A program made the translations under genes and the position numbers. Below are positions 8,171-16,480 of a DNA stretch of 64,000 nucleotides, piece after piece. Location: contig NZ_BBWV01000003.1 in NCBI RefSeq assembly GCF_000974785.1, positions 889,833 through 953,832 on the forward strand, in the 5' to 3' direction. Numbering within the stretch: position 1 is the first letter of the stretch; each line of letters begins with the position of its first letter. The notes beneath the pieces are model-generated. The model was not told where the DNA came from, made no database searches, and worked only from the letters and a program-made list of their open reading frames with translations. This DNA is from Flavihumibacter petaseus NBRC 106054. GTDB lineage: Bacteria > Bacteroidota > Bacteroidia > Chitinophagales > Chitinophagaceae.

Positions 8171-9076
8171 CTAGTCAAATACCACGGCACTTTTCTTTGT
8201 ATTGATTTTCGACAGGAAGAGCCCGATATTCACCAGCACCACGCCGGCAACGGTATAACTGCTGATGGGTTCATGCATCCATAATGCCGCAAATACAAAA
8301 CCGAATAAAGGGCAAAGGAACAGCCATAATCCGGCACGCACCGGGTTGGTTTGCAATAACCACAACCACAGCTGCACCGCAGCAATGGAAACCGGTATGG
8401 CCAGCCATGCTACAGACCACCAGAAGGTCTGATCAAAATGGTTGGCTTCCCCTTTATATAAAAACAGCGTAAAGGGCAATAAAAACAAGCCACCCAACAG
8501 CGTCTGCCATCCATTGATCGTCAGCAGCTGGAGATCATTCCAGTTCCTTGCTGAAAAATAAATGGCGGCAGCGGAATAGGAGAGCATGCAAAGAAGCAGG
8601 AGTAGTAAACCGCTGGTGGTGACGGAAGCATTGGCGAACAATGGCCACGCTGCGCAGACAACACCCGCCATGCAAATGACAATGGACAGGAGGACCGGCC
8701 CGGTCAGTTTCTTTTTCAGGAAGAATACAGAGAGGAAACTAATATACACCGGGTTGGTGGCAATCGCCAGGGCCCCGATTCCGGCTGACACGGTTTGCAT
8801 GGCAATGACGTATAGGCCCAGGTAGATCGTGATATTCAGCAATCCGTACAGGGCGATCTGCTTCCATTCCTGTTGATGAGGGAGACGGTACCGCTTCACT
8901 ACATGGGCAAAAAACAGCATGATCGCCGCCGCCATGCCAAAACGAACTACTGCAATCACCAGGGGTTGTGCCGACGTTAGCCCCATTTTGGTAGCCGTGG
9001 CGGCCGACGCCCATAATGCGGCAAATATTATTCCTGCTGCCAGCCATTTGATTCTGGCATTACTGTTGTTCGACAT
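8171..9076 (-). CDS. EamA-family (DMT) transporter
   Basis: A 301-aa integral membrane protein with about ten hydrophobic segments in two homologous halves, the standard EamA layout. It begins near LAAGIIFAALWASAATATKM and ends with a final helix VAGVVLVNIGLFLS. DMT proteins export metabolites or amino acids across the inner membrane; the substrate is unknown. It is convergent with the Crp/Fnr gene and divergent from the epimerase-like gene at 9192. Confidence 0.9.
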   Translation of the reverse strand: MSNNSNARIKWLAAGIIFAALWASAATATKMGLTSAQPLVIAVVRFGMAAAIMLFFAHVVKRYRLPHQQEWKQIALYGLLNITIYLGLYVIAMQTVSAGIGALAIATNPVYISFLSVFFLKKKLTGPVLLSIVICMAGVVCAAWPLFANASVTTSGLLLLLLCMLSYSAAAIYFSARNWNDLQLLTINGWQTLLGGLFLLPFTLFLYKGEANHFDQTFWWSVAWLAIPVSIAAVQLWLWLLQTNPVRAGLWLFLCPLFGFVFAALWMHEPISSYTVAGVVLVNIGLFLSKINTKKSAVVFD

Positions 9077-9160
9077 TGTTTGCTGTCGTCCGAAAATAGC
9101 TTTATTTCCAGTTATGGCCAGATCTTAACCATCGTCATCTTTTTTCGCATTGCGGGCAAC

Positions 9161-9168
9161 TAGCTTTG
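9161..9168 (+). promoter_or_regulatory. Possible -7 promoter element (TANNTTTG) for the epimerase-like gene
   Basis: TAGCTTTG fits the Bacteroidota -7 consensus and lies 24 nt before the ATG at 9192. No matching -33 element is clear. Confidence 0.35.
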
Positions 9169-9191
9169 TACCTGAATCAACAGACAAAAAT

Positions 9192-10115
9192 ATGACACAA
9201 GCAATTCTTGGCGCTGGCGGTGATATCGGCAGGCTGCTGGCCAAAGAACTCAGGCAATATACAGATCGCGTAGTACTGGTTTCCCGCCATCCGCAACGCG
9301 TGAATGACAATGATGAACTGATCGCGGCAGACCTGTTGTCGGCGGAGCAGGTTGACCGGGCAGTTGCGGGATCAACCGTGGCGTACCTGGTAGCGGGACT
9401 GAAATATGACCTGCGGGTATGGGAAAAGAGCTGGCCGGTGATTATGGAGAACGTGATCGATGCCTGTGTGAAACATAGTGTTAAGCTGGTTTTCTTTGAC
9501 AATATCTATATGTATGATCAGAAGGCTGTTCCTCATATGACGGAGGCGAGTCCGCTGAACCCGCCATCCAGGAAAGGGAAAGTGCGGCTGGCGATTGTGC
9601 GCATGATCATGGACGCGATGTCGCAACGGGGACTGAAAGCGCTGATCGCCAGGAGCGCAGATTTTTATGGTCCCGGCGCAAAGAACGGCATCCTGAATGT
9701 GCTGGTGCTTGATCCCTATTTAAAAGGAAAGAAGGCCAGCTGGCAATCTGATGTCAGGAAAATCCATTCCTTTACCTACACGCCGGATGCTGCAAAGGCA
9801 ACTGCAATGTTGGGCAATACGGACAGTGCCTATGGACAGGTCTGGCATCTTCCGACATCGCCACAGCGGTGGACAGGTAAGGAGTTTATAGAAAAAGCAG
9901 CAGCCATCAGGGGCGTCAAGCCCTCCTACACCTTGCTTACGCCATTTCTGTTAAGGTTGGCCGGGTTGTTCAACCGGACGATCCGGGAGCTGGTGGAAAT
10001 GCAGTACCAGAACAACCAGGATTATTTTTTTGACAGCCAGAAGTTCTGCAAGGCTTTTGATTTTACGCCGACCAGTTATGAGGAGGGGATGAGGGAGGTG
10101 CTGCAGCACCCATGA
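9192..10115 (+). CDS. NAD(P)-dependent epimerase/dehydratase-like protein
   Basis: A 307-aa extended short-chain dehydrogenase-like protein. The nucleotide-binding glycine motif GAGGDIG is at residues 7-13 directly after the start MTQAIL. An upstream in-frame ATG at 9150 would put the Rossmann motif too far in, so 9192 is chosen. VVLVSRHPQ follows as the second strand, and a DNIYMYD segment is at the usual active-site position, where the classical YxxxK is not obvious. It may act as an atypical reductase or a nucleotide-sugar-type enzyme. It is monocistronic by position. Confidence 0.82.
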   Translation: MTQAILGAGGDIGRLLAKELRQYTDRVVLVSRHPQRVNDNDELIAADLLSAEQVDRAVAGSTVAYLVAGLKYDLRVWEKSWPVIMENVIDACVKHSVKLVFFDNIYMYDQKAVPHMTEASPLNPPSRKGKVRLAIVRMIMDAMSQRGLKALIARSADFYGPGAKNGILNVLVLDPYLKGKKASWQSDVRKIHSFTYTPDAAKATAMLGNTDSAYGQVWHLPTSPQRWTGKEFIEKAAAIRGVKPSYTLLTPFLLRLAGLFNRTIRELVEMQYQNNQDYFFDSQKFCKAFDFTPTSYEEGMREVLQHP

Positions 10116-10229
10116 AACCCATGCCATTGGCGATGTGCCCGGTGTTTGCAACTGGTGTGGTCCGGAAAGTTTTATCCGGATGTTAATCGGTTGTATCGAT
10201 TCTATACCTGGGCTACAGGTGTCAATTTT

Positions 10230-10455
10230 TCAGAATATCGTAATTTGTAAAACTCAGTGAAATGAGCCACCACGCTGTGTTTTATAACCGTATGGGTATT
10301 AAACGTTTCCAATGGCGATTTTTAAACGGCTAAATTGATAAACGCGATACTTGTATGTCCAGGGCTGGAAAACCATTATGGGAAAAAAACGTTTAAGTTT
10401 GTGAAACGTAGTGTGGTGGCTCATTTCACTGAGTTTTATAAATTGCATAATTTCG
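10230..10455. repeat. Imperfect palindromic element with 26-bp perfect core arms
   Basis: The segment 10248-10273 (TAAAACTCAGTGAAATGAGC and six more bases) is exactly inverse-repeated at 10413-10438. The similarity extends outward to about 50 bp per arm. Inside, a 23-24 bp direct repeat (10286-10308 and 10371-10394, both containing an AAACGTTT core) adds internal symmetry. Single arms of the same family occur near 51325 and 57190. It fills most of the 420-nt gap before the MFS gene and looks like a MITE or a remnant of insertion-sequence ends. I see no transposase. Confidence 0.75.
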
Positions 10456-10535
10456 AAGAAGCAACTTCTGCCTTCGCTAAAGCTTCTGATGCCATTTCCT
10501 TAAAGGTGAATTTTCCGCGGACAAAACATTCGGCA

Positions 10536-11738
10536 ATGGGTTTAAAGCCATATCTGACAAAAACGGTTTGGGTATTGTCTGTAATCAGTCTGCTGACGGA
10601 TATCGCCAGTGAAATGTTGTATCCCGTGATGCCACTTTACCTGAAGAGCATAGGTTTTTCAGTGGTATTGATCGGTATACTCGAGGGGGTGGCAGAAGCG
10701 GTGGCGGGATTAAGCAAGGGATATTTTGGAAAGTTTTCAGATCACTCGGGTCGCCGGGCACCCTTTATCCGCCTGGGGTATAGCCTGAGTGCGTTGTCAA
10801 AACCCATGATGGCGATGATGGTCTATCCCCTTTGGATTTTCTTTGCAAGAACCATTGACCGCCTGGGGAAAGGGATCCGGACCGGTGCCCGGGATGCCTT
10901 GCTGTCGGATGAAGCCACACATGCCACGAAGGGCCGCGTGTTTGGCTTCCATCGCTCGATGGATACCGCGGGAGCGGCGATCGGGCCGCTGCTGGCATTG
11001 TGGTATTTGTATGCCCATCCCGGCGCCTACAGGCCTTTATTCCTGCTGGCCTTTATTCCAGGTGTGCTGGCAATCCTGCTGTCACTGTCTTTGAAAGACA
11101 GGCAGCCCAAACCATCCGGAAAGCGGCAGCTGCCGGCACTCTTTTCTTTTCTGCATTACTGGAAAGATAGTCCCCCCGCTTACCGCAAACTGTTGACGGG
11201 ACTGTTGCTGTTCACGCTGTGCAACAGTTCCGATGTATTCCTGCTGTTGAAAGTGAAGCAGGCCGGCCTGACGGATACGGCCATGATCGGTATTTATATT
11301 TTTTACAACCTCGTATATGCATTGGCAGCGTATCCTTTGGGGATCCTGGCGGATCGACTGGGCGTAAGAAAGGTATTTACCGGGGGACTATTGATTTTTG
11401 CTGTGGTCTATGCCGGGATGACCGTTGATGGCGGCGGGGCCTGGTATGGCCTGTTGTTTTTTCTCTATGGCCTGTATGCGGCCGCTACAGAAGGTATATC
11501 CAAAGCGTGGATCAGCAACATTACCGATAAGGCTGACACAGCAACTGCGATTGGTACTTATACCGGGTTCCAGAGCATCTGCACCATGCTGGCCAGTTCC
11601 CTTGCTGGCTGGATTTGGTACAGGCAGGGTGCCAATACGGTCTTTGCGGTGACGACAGCAGGTGTGATGGGTGTCTGGATTTACTTCTTGGTGGTGCTCA
11701 TTCCGGAGCAGCAAAAATCACCAGGCCAGGGTGGTTGA
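10536..11738 (+). CDS. MFS transporter
   Basis: A 400-aa major facilitator when started at MGLKPYLTKTVWVL (10536). The frame is open for 67 further codons upstream, but these lie across the palindromic repeat and have no membrane character. About twelve hydrophobic segments are present. The loop between helices 2 and 3 carries the MFS-like sequence GYFGKFSDHSGRRAP, close to the classical GxxxDRxGRR motif. The duplicate motif in the second half is GILADRLGVRKVF. The substrate is unknown; family members of this length commonly export drugs or metabolites. Confidence 0.88.
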   Translation: MGLKPYLTKTVWVLSVISLLTDIASEMLYPVMPLYLKSIGFSVVLIGILEGVAEAVAGLSKGYFGKFSDHSGRRAPFIRLGYSLSALSKPMMAMMVYPLWIFFARTIDRLGKGIRTGARDALLSDEATHATKGRVFGFHRSMDTAGAAIGPLLALWYLYAHPGAYRPLFLLAFIPGVLAILLSLSLKDRQPKPSGKRQLPALFSFLHYWKDSPPAYRKLLTGLLLFTLCNSSDVFLLLKVKQAGLTDTAMIGIYIFYNLVYALAAYPLGILADRLGVRKVFTGGLLIFAVVYAGMTVDGGGAWYGLLFFLYGLYAAATEGISKAWISNITDKADTATAIGTYTGFQSICTMLASSLAGWIWYRQGANTVFAVTTAGVMGVWIYFLVVLIPEQQKSPGQGG

Positions 11739-11820
11739 GGGGCCACCGGCAAACTGCCAGCAAACTACCTGCAAGCAACCCCGGTACTGCATTATTCGTT
11801 TAAACAAGAAACGAGTGTGT

Positions 11821-12189
11821 ATGAAAAGCCGATATTACCTGCCATGGTGTAGTGTGGTAATGGTGTTCGTTTCTTTGGCAGGTTGCAGCAAGGGAGACTC
11901 TTATGGTTCATCCGGCTCCAACAATAACAATGGCAACAACAACACTTCCACCGTGTTGATGGAAAACAACAATTACTCCAAAGCCAGCCTGACCATCAAA
12001 AAGGGTTCTACGGTTACGTGGAAGAATAATGACTATACCACGCATAATGTTACCGCAGATGACAACAGCTTTAATAGCGGAGATATCATTGCGGGGTATT
12101 CTTATTCCAGGAAATTTGATGCCAGCGGTACTTTTCCCTATCACTGCACGCATCACGCTACGATGAAAGCGACTGTGGTGGTGAATTAA
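11821..12189 (+). CDS. Cupredoxin (plastocyanin/azurin-like) lipoprotein
   Basis: A 122-aa lipoprotein: the start at 11821 gives a hydrophobic signal ending in the lipobox SLAGC (Cys22), followed by an Asn/Gly-rich linker (about residues 29-42). The cupredoxin domain shows the type-1 copper ligands His75 (in TTHNV), Cys109, His112 and Met115 (in YHCTHHATM), with the Cys-x2-His-x2-Met spacing of plastocyanin. It likely carries electrons or binds copper at the periplasmic face or outer membrane. It follows the MFS gene by 82 nt and ends before a bidirectional hairpin. Confidence 0.9.
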   Translation: MKSRYYLPWCSVVMVFVSLAGCSKGDSYGSSGSNNNNGNNNTSTVLMENNNYSKASLTIKKGSTVTWKNNDYTTHNVTADDNSFNSGDIIAGYSYSRKFDASGTFPYHCTHHATMKATVVVN

Positions 12190-12214
12190 TGGGACGCGGT
12201 CTTTGAAACAGCAA

Positions 12215-12240
12215 GGCCGCCTCGTTGGGTCGAGACGGCC
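12215..12240. terminator. Hairpin between convergent genes
   Basis: GGCCG.CTCG pairs with CGAG.CGGCC around a TTGGGT loop between the cupredoxin stop and the GNAT stop. No long T-run follows, so it may act as a weak or bidirectional terminator. Confidence 0.5.
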
Positions 12241-12247
12241 CTGATAT

Positions 12248-12775
12248 TCACTGTTGCCGGCTGCGCCTGAAAACAAGCCTGTCTTCCACATGGCCGGTGC
12301 GGACGAACCCGTTTTTCTCCAGCATTTTGATGGAAGGGTGGTTGGAACTGCCGGTTTCGGCACAAACAGCAGTAACAGCAGGGTTTTCAAATGCCCATTG
12401 GGTGATGGCGCCCAGCGCTTCGGTTCCATAGCCGCGGCCCTGTTGCTGCTGGTCGATACAGTAGCCGATCATCGCGGTGCCGTCCTCTTTCGGTAGGCCG
12501 CCGAAACCGATGCCGCCCACACTCACCTGCCCGTCTTTCAGGATGATCTCCCAGTTGGTAAACCATTCATAGTGGCCGGGATGTAGCTGGATATTGGGTA
12601 GCCAGAAGTTGTCCAGCGCATCATCCAGTTCCGCCTGGTAAAAGGGATCGATCACCATAAAGGAAGGTTGTAATCCCATAGCGATCTCCATTTTGGCACG
12701 GCTTTCCCGCAGCAATAACAATTGTGTATGGTTCAATGGAACGAGTCGTAACCGTTCTGATTCGATAAAAAACAT
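12248..12775 (-). CDS. GNAT-family N-acetyltransferase
   Basis: A 175-aa acetyltransferase of the RimJ/RimL-like branch: N-terminal ESERLRLVPL, a central SVGGIGFGG strand, the acetyl-CoA motif GYCIDQQQQGRGYGTEAL (Q-x2-G-x-G) and a late strand followed by NHPSIKMLEKNGF. Such enzymes acetylate ribosomal protein N-termini or small amines; the target here is unknown. It is convergent with the cupredoxin gene and lies alone on the minus strand. Confidence 0.9.
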   Translation of the reverse strand: MFFIESERLRLVPLNHTQLLLLRESRAKMEIAMGLQPSFMVIDPFYQAELDDALDNFWLPNIQLHPGHYEWFTNWEIILKDGQVSVGGIGFGGLPKEDGTAMIGYCIDQQQQGRGYGTEALGAITQWAFENPAVTAVCAETGSSNHPSIKMLEKNGFVRTGHVEDRLVFRRSRQQ

Positions 12776-12971
12776 TGGTGAAAATTGAAAGGATAAAACA
12801 ATAGTTGATCGTTTCGCTGGTTAGCGATTTCCGGCCATTAGGTTGGCCGGCTTTGTTATACCCTTCCAGGCGTAAGACGTTGCCTGGTAAAAACGAACTG
12901 TAGCAGAGGCGTTTATTGTGGGAGCAAAAGTATACATAAATTTCAAAGACCTGGGCACAAAATCTGGGACC

Positions 12972-13070
12972 CATCCGAGGTGTTTGCCTCGGTTTTAGAG
13001 GTAACCCCGAGTACCCGGCGTAGTAAATTTGAGGTCCCATTGAGGTTGAACAGACTTACCAAAGAGGTCG
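12972..13070 (-). repeat. Dispersed about 100-bp repeat, copy 1
   Basis: Read on the minus strand this segment closely matches 43479-43577 on the plus strand: shared blocks include TTGGTAAG.CTGTTCAA, GACCTCAAATTTAC, CCGGGTACTCGGG and CACCTCGGA in the same order. It is full of GAGGT/ACCTC half-sites. It occupies most of the 316-nt gap between the GNAT gene and the PanA-type pair. I see no gene in it. Confidence 0.7.
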
Positions 13071-13091
13071 GACATTAGTCAGAAAGCTTTG

Positions 13092-13523
13092 TCAGGAATA
13101 AAGAAGGTGGCTTTTGTCGAGCCAAACCGAGTAGAAAGTATTGTAAATAAAGAATCCGTGAACCCTGCCAGCTTCATTACTGTTGATTGAAAATTGATAG
13201 GGGATGTCCACAATTTCCTCTTCCCTGGGAAACCCGAAACATGATTCCGTTGTCCCATTCCAATCAATTGGATGAGCTCTTAAAGCACTGCTTCTGTTTG
13301 AAAGAAATTCCTGTTTGGTTATCGAGGAAAGTGCTTTTAACCTTGCAATCAATTCAGCAAAGTAGTTCCCTTCATGTGGATAATAGCAGAACTTCTCATG
13401 ATCACCGTTTAAGTACTTAAAGGAGAAATTAATGAGTTCTTTTGCTTGCTGTTCGGCTAACTGTTTTGCAAGTGATATTGCAGGATTTTCACCGGAAGCA
13501 TTCGGCTTTTTAAACTTACTCAT
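13092..13523 (-). CDS. Uncharacterised partner of PanA, candidate toxin
   Basis: A 143-aa soluble protein that I cannot assign to a named family. The N-terminal half is helical and charged (SLAKQLAEQQAKELINFSF). The C-terminal half has strands ending in RVHGFFIYNTFYSVWLDKSH, a pattern seen in RelE-like or small nuclease folds. Its start overlaps the Panacea-domain gene by 8 nt, with the Panacea gene upstream. In described PanAT systems a diverse toxin gene sits beside panA, so a toxin role is the best guess from context. It has no signal peptide or membrane segment. Confidence 0.6.
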   Translation of the reverse strand: MSKFKKPNASGENPAISLAKQLAEQQAKELINFSFKYLNGDHEKFCYYPHEGNYFAELIARLKALSSITKQEFLSNRSSALRAHPIDWNGTTESCFGFPREEEIVDIPYQFSINSNEAGRVHGFFIYNTFYSVWLDKSHLLYS

Positions 13524-14001
13524 TCACCACAAACTTCGAGTAATAATCGCTTATTAAAGATTTCGGAATTACCCTGTTGGAAGGAGCATCGTTAGGTAAA
13601 CCATTCCGTGTGATTACCCAGGGGGCCTCGTTATGCGTTAGCTTTTCAAGTTCATAAGCGGTTAAACCAAAATATTCGTATTCAACATCCGCTAACAGCG
13701 CTTTGACTTCCGGCGGCAAAACTGCTTTGATAGCGTCGAATTTTTCTTTATTCAAATCTTCCCGGATAATCGGTTTCCAACTCCAGATTTTATAGTCATT
13801 AAACAGCTGTGGGATTACAGGGCCATGTACCCAGGCCTGAAAATCTTCGTGGATAAGCTCAGTTTTGTTAAGCGCCAAAAACCACGACTGGGCATAATAG
13901 ACCAACTTTTGAAGTTTTAAATTGGTGATGAGTGTTTGCGTTTCATTGGACAATCCAATGAAATAATCAGCGATAATAGTATGTGGCAAAGGCAAAGTCA
14001 C
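13516..14001 (-). CDS. Panacea-domain (DUF4065/SocA-like) antitoxin
   Basis: A 161-aa protein with the Panacea domain over most of its length: the early TNLKLQKLVYYAQSWFLAL motif, then FQAWVHGPVIPQLFNDY, and the late LTHNEAPWVITRNG motif. Panacea proteins act as antitoxins that neutralise many unrelated toxins, often by direct binding. The gene precedes and overlaps by 8 nt the 143-aa partner, as in a two-gene operon. The gap upstream to the barrel protein gene is short, and no clear operator palindrome was seen there. Confidence 0.85.
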   Translation of the reverse strand: MTLPLPHTIIADYFIGLSNETQTLITNLKLQKLVYYAQSWFLALNKTELIHEDFQAWVHGPVIPQLFNDYKIWSWKPIIREDLNKEKFDAIKAVLPPEVKALLADVEYEYFGLTAYELEKLTHNEAPWVITRNGLPNDAPSNRVIPKSLISDYYSKFVVNE

Positions 14002-14078
14002 GTTGCAAATATAGAATTACTTAATTCCTCAAAAAGTTAGCAAACGTTTTTTGTCAGGTAATGGGTGATATCACTTCC

Positions 14079-15383
14079 TTAGAATGTCTCCTGGGCGCCG
14101 AAGTAGATCCCCAGCGATTTGTTGGCGTACCCGAGGTCCACCTGCAGGCGCGTCCTGGTTTTTTTGTCGAGCATGATGCGCAGGCCGCCGCCAAAAGCGG
14201 GTCGTACATTCTCCATGAGATTGACCTTTTCCTCTGCCTGGGTATTGGCGACATTGGATGCTGTGGTGGCATTCGCGAAGAGTACGCCGCCCAGGATGCC
14301 GGTGTGCTGGGAGATGGGAAACCGGTATTCCGTTTCTGCGTAAAGCATTTTTTCTCCCCGGAAGGCACCGAAGGAATAACCTCTTCCCGAGCGTTGCCGC
14401 TGATCGTATCCCAGGGCAGGAAGCGCGATATAGGGTGCCTCGCCGCTGGTCACCAGGTCGCCGTAGAACCAGAAAGCAAGGATCTTCGGCTTTGAGTTTT
14501 TACTCAGGTTATGAAACGAGCGGTATTCCAGCAACAGCATCGTACTGTTCTGGGTGCTGCCCAGTCCGGCGGCGTTCACCAGGAAATTGACATTGCCATA
14601 GTAGCCCTTGTAGGCATTCACCTGGTTGTCGCGGCTGTCGAACAGCAGGTTCAGGGTGAAGCCAGAGGTGGTGTATTTTTCAGGGTTGAACCCGTTGTAA
14701 CGGCTGTACAGGTAATGGAAGGACCTCAGGCTATCTCCTGCGTCCGCTACTTCGTCCTTGATATTGAAGTAATAATCGTACTGGAAGCCGATGCCGGCAA
14801 AAAGGTTTTGCCAGACTTTCCAGGAACCGGTCGTGTGCAACCGGACGAGGTCATACGTTAAGGGCTGCCCGATGGAATCCCTGGAGATCTCATAACCGTT
14901 CAGTCCTGTTTTTGAGGAGATCACGCGGTTGGAACCCAACCCATAGGTCGTTTCAGAACTGATCTGGTAGCGCCAGTCGTTGTTGATCACCAGGCGGTCA
15001 TCAGACAGGAAAATATTGCTTTTGACATTCAGGTTCAGGAATCCTTTGGTGGAATACGTGGCATTGGCGCTCATGGAAGAAAACCTGGAACGTGCATCAG
15101 CCTTGAACGCTGTGGTCAGTCCCGCGCCGAAAATAAAACCGGCCGTGGGGTTAGAAGCCACTACGGGGATGATCAATATGAAGGTGTTCTTAGGCGGCTT
15201 GGGTTTGGTCCAGCCTTTGTGCTGGAACCAGTCCTTGATGTCCTGCTGTTCAAAGGTGCTGGTGTCAGTTATGGTGCCGGCAGTTTTCAACGTGTCTTGT
15301 GCTGCAAGGCAGGCGGGTAGAAGCAGCAAGGCGCAGGCATACCAGAATTTTTGGGTATTTCGTGAGCCTTTAATAAATGCCAT
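14079..15383 (-). CDS. Omp85/BamA-TamA-like outer-membrane beta-barrel protein
   Basis: A 434-aa outer-membrane protein with a signal peptide (start at 15383, cleavage around PACLAAQ). Another in-frame ATG 19 codons earlier overlaps the upstream gene. There is no POTRA repeat: after a short linker with KPKPPKNTF the barrel starts at about residue 50. The C-terminal half shows the surface-antigen pattern including GYSFGAFRGEKMLYAETEYR, where the Gly-Arg turn recalls the barrel motif of this family, and the chain ends in Phe. Its role is unknown; short Omp85 proteins in Bacteroidota include transporters and patatin-linked secretion units. It is downstream of and co-directional with the 15437 gene. 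Confidence 0.82.
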   Translation of the reverse strand: MAFIKGSRNTQKFWYACALLLLPACLAAQDTLKTAGTITDTSTFEQQDIKDWFQHKGWTKPKPPKNTFILIIPVVASNPTAGFIFGAGLTTAFKADARSRFSSMSANATYSTKGFLNLNVKSNIFLSDDRLVINNDWRYQISSETTYGLGSNRVISSKTGLNGYEISRDSIGQPLTYDLVRLHTTGSWKVWQNLFAGIGFQYDYYFNIKDEVADAGDSLRSFHYLYSRYNGFNPEKYTTSGFTLNLLFDSRDNQVNAYKGYYGNVNFLVNAAGLGSTQNSTMLLLEYRSFHNLSKNSKPKILAFWFYGDLVTSGEAPYIALPALGYDQRQRSGRGYSFGAFRGEKMLYAETEYRFPISQHTGILGGVLFANATTASNVANTQAEEKVNLMENVRPAFGGGLRIMLDKKTRTRLQVDLGYANKSLGIYFGAQETF

Positions 15384-15436
15384 GAGCGGATTTAAATGTG
15401 AAAGCCAGTTGAAAGTTAAGGTATTCAACCCGAAGT

Positions 15437-15892
15437 TCACCGCTGTTCAAGAGTGATGCCCCTGCGTTTGGCATAACCTTCATAAAAATCCCAGCCCAGG
15501 CCGACTACAGCATTTTTATCCAGGATAATGGGGGTGAGCTGTTCTTTGGTAATATCGCCCTCGGCTTTTTTGACATTGGTGTAGTACCAGAGAACTTCCA
15601 GTGTATTACCGGCGGAATCAGTTTTGAATTCCCTGTTATACGGATTGTTGATGATAACGTCTTCTTTCTTGGTCACGATGCTGCTGGAGGTATAGGTTTG
15701 TATTTTCTGAACGCCGCCCATTACTTCCAGCACTTTGGTTTTGGTAACCCCGAGGTCTACTTTCAATAAATTAGCCTGGTTATAGGATCCCACTTCATTC
15801 CTGGAGGGCTTTTTAGGAATAGCCTGGGTCTGGGCGAAAATATTGGTACCGGTAAGCATTAACGCAAATAACAGGACGGCTACTGGTCTCAT
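15437..15892 (-). CDS. Exported DUF3192/SmpA-like protein
   Basis: A 151-aa exported protein (signal MRPVAVLLFALMLTGTNIFAQ). The mature part has LGVTKTKVLEVMGG, then LEVLWYYT, then LTPIILDKNAVVGLGWDF. This resembles the BamE/SmpA-like fold used by several outer-membrane accessory lipoproteins, but there is no lipobox Cys. It sits directly upstream of the Omp85-type barrel on the same strand, so it may be an accessory of that barrel. That link is inference from position. Confidence 0.7.
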   Translation of the reverse strand: MRPVAVLLFALMLTGTNIFAQTQAIPKKPSRNEVGSYNQANLLKVDLGVTKTKVLEVMGGVQKIQTYTSSSIVTKKEDVIINNPYNREFKTDSAGNTLEVLWYYTNVKKAEGDITKEQLTPIILDKNAVVGLGWDFYEGYAKRRGITLEQR

Positions 15893-15968
15893 ATCACTTT
15901 TGGTTTAGGATGAATCACTTGATATTCAATATTAAATTAATGCAATAAACCAACAAAGCAAAATGGGA

Positions 15969-16407
15969 TCAGGACAGCACTTTTTCGTAGGCCCTGCGGG
16001 GAGCACCGTGAAAGAAGACCTCACCGCAATAGGTATACGCCAGATTATCGAGGATTTTCATCATGGGAATATTATCGAAATTGGTATCCACCTTGATGCT
16101 GAATACGCCCTTTTTGAAGCACAGGTCCTCAATCAATTTGAATAGGAGCGTGGCGGGTCAGCCATTTTCCCTGGATGTCGTTATAAGCCGGTTCGATGCC
16201 GAAAATGATGGCGGCATAGGCCACGGTCTGCGCGTTGTCTTCGAGCACGTACGCATACCCCTGTGCGATATCATCAGCCACCGTCAGTTCATTGGGATAG
16301 CCCTGCTGCCATTGCTGGCTGCCGTCCAGGCGGCGCTGTTCGATGGCTTGCTGCAGGATGCGCCAGATGGTGGGTTGATCTGCTTTGGTGGCTTTTCGTA
16401 AGTTCAT
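15969..16407 (-). pseudogene. GNAT acetyltransferase, broken by an internal deletion
   Basis: The N-terminal 92 codons (MNLRKATKADQPTIWRILQQ onward to TRHAPIQID and a stop) look like a GNAT family protein. The C-terminal half continues in another frame from about 16145 (KLIEDLCFKKGVFSIKVDT) to a stop at 15969-15971. Where the two meet, the acetyl-CoA-binding loop is missing and about 20 codons appear lost. It therefore cannot make a working enzyme. It is a relic in the tail of a minus-strand cluster. Confidence 0.75.
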
Positions 16408-16480
16408 CAGGCAGTAAAGGTATTTCCATTCAGGAAGAATTATTTGTGCTTTTCCCAGCTGATCTGCTGAAAGTCAAAAA

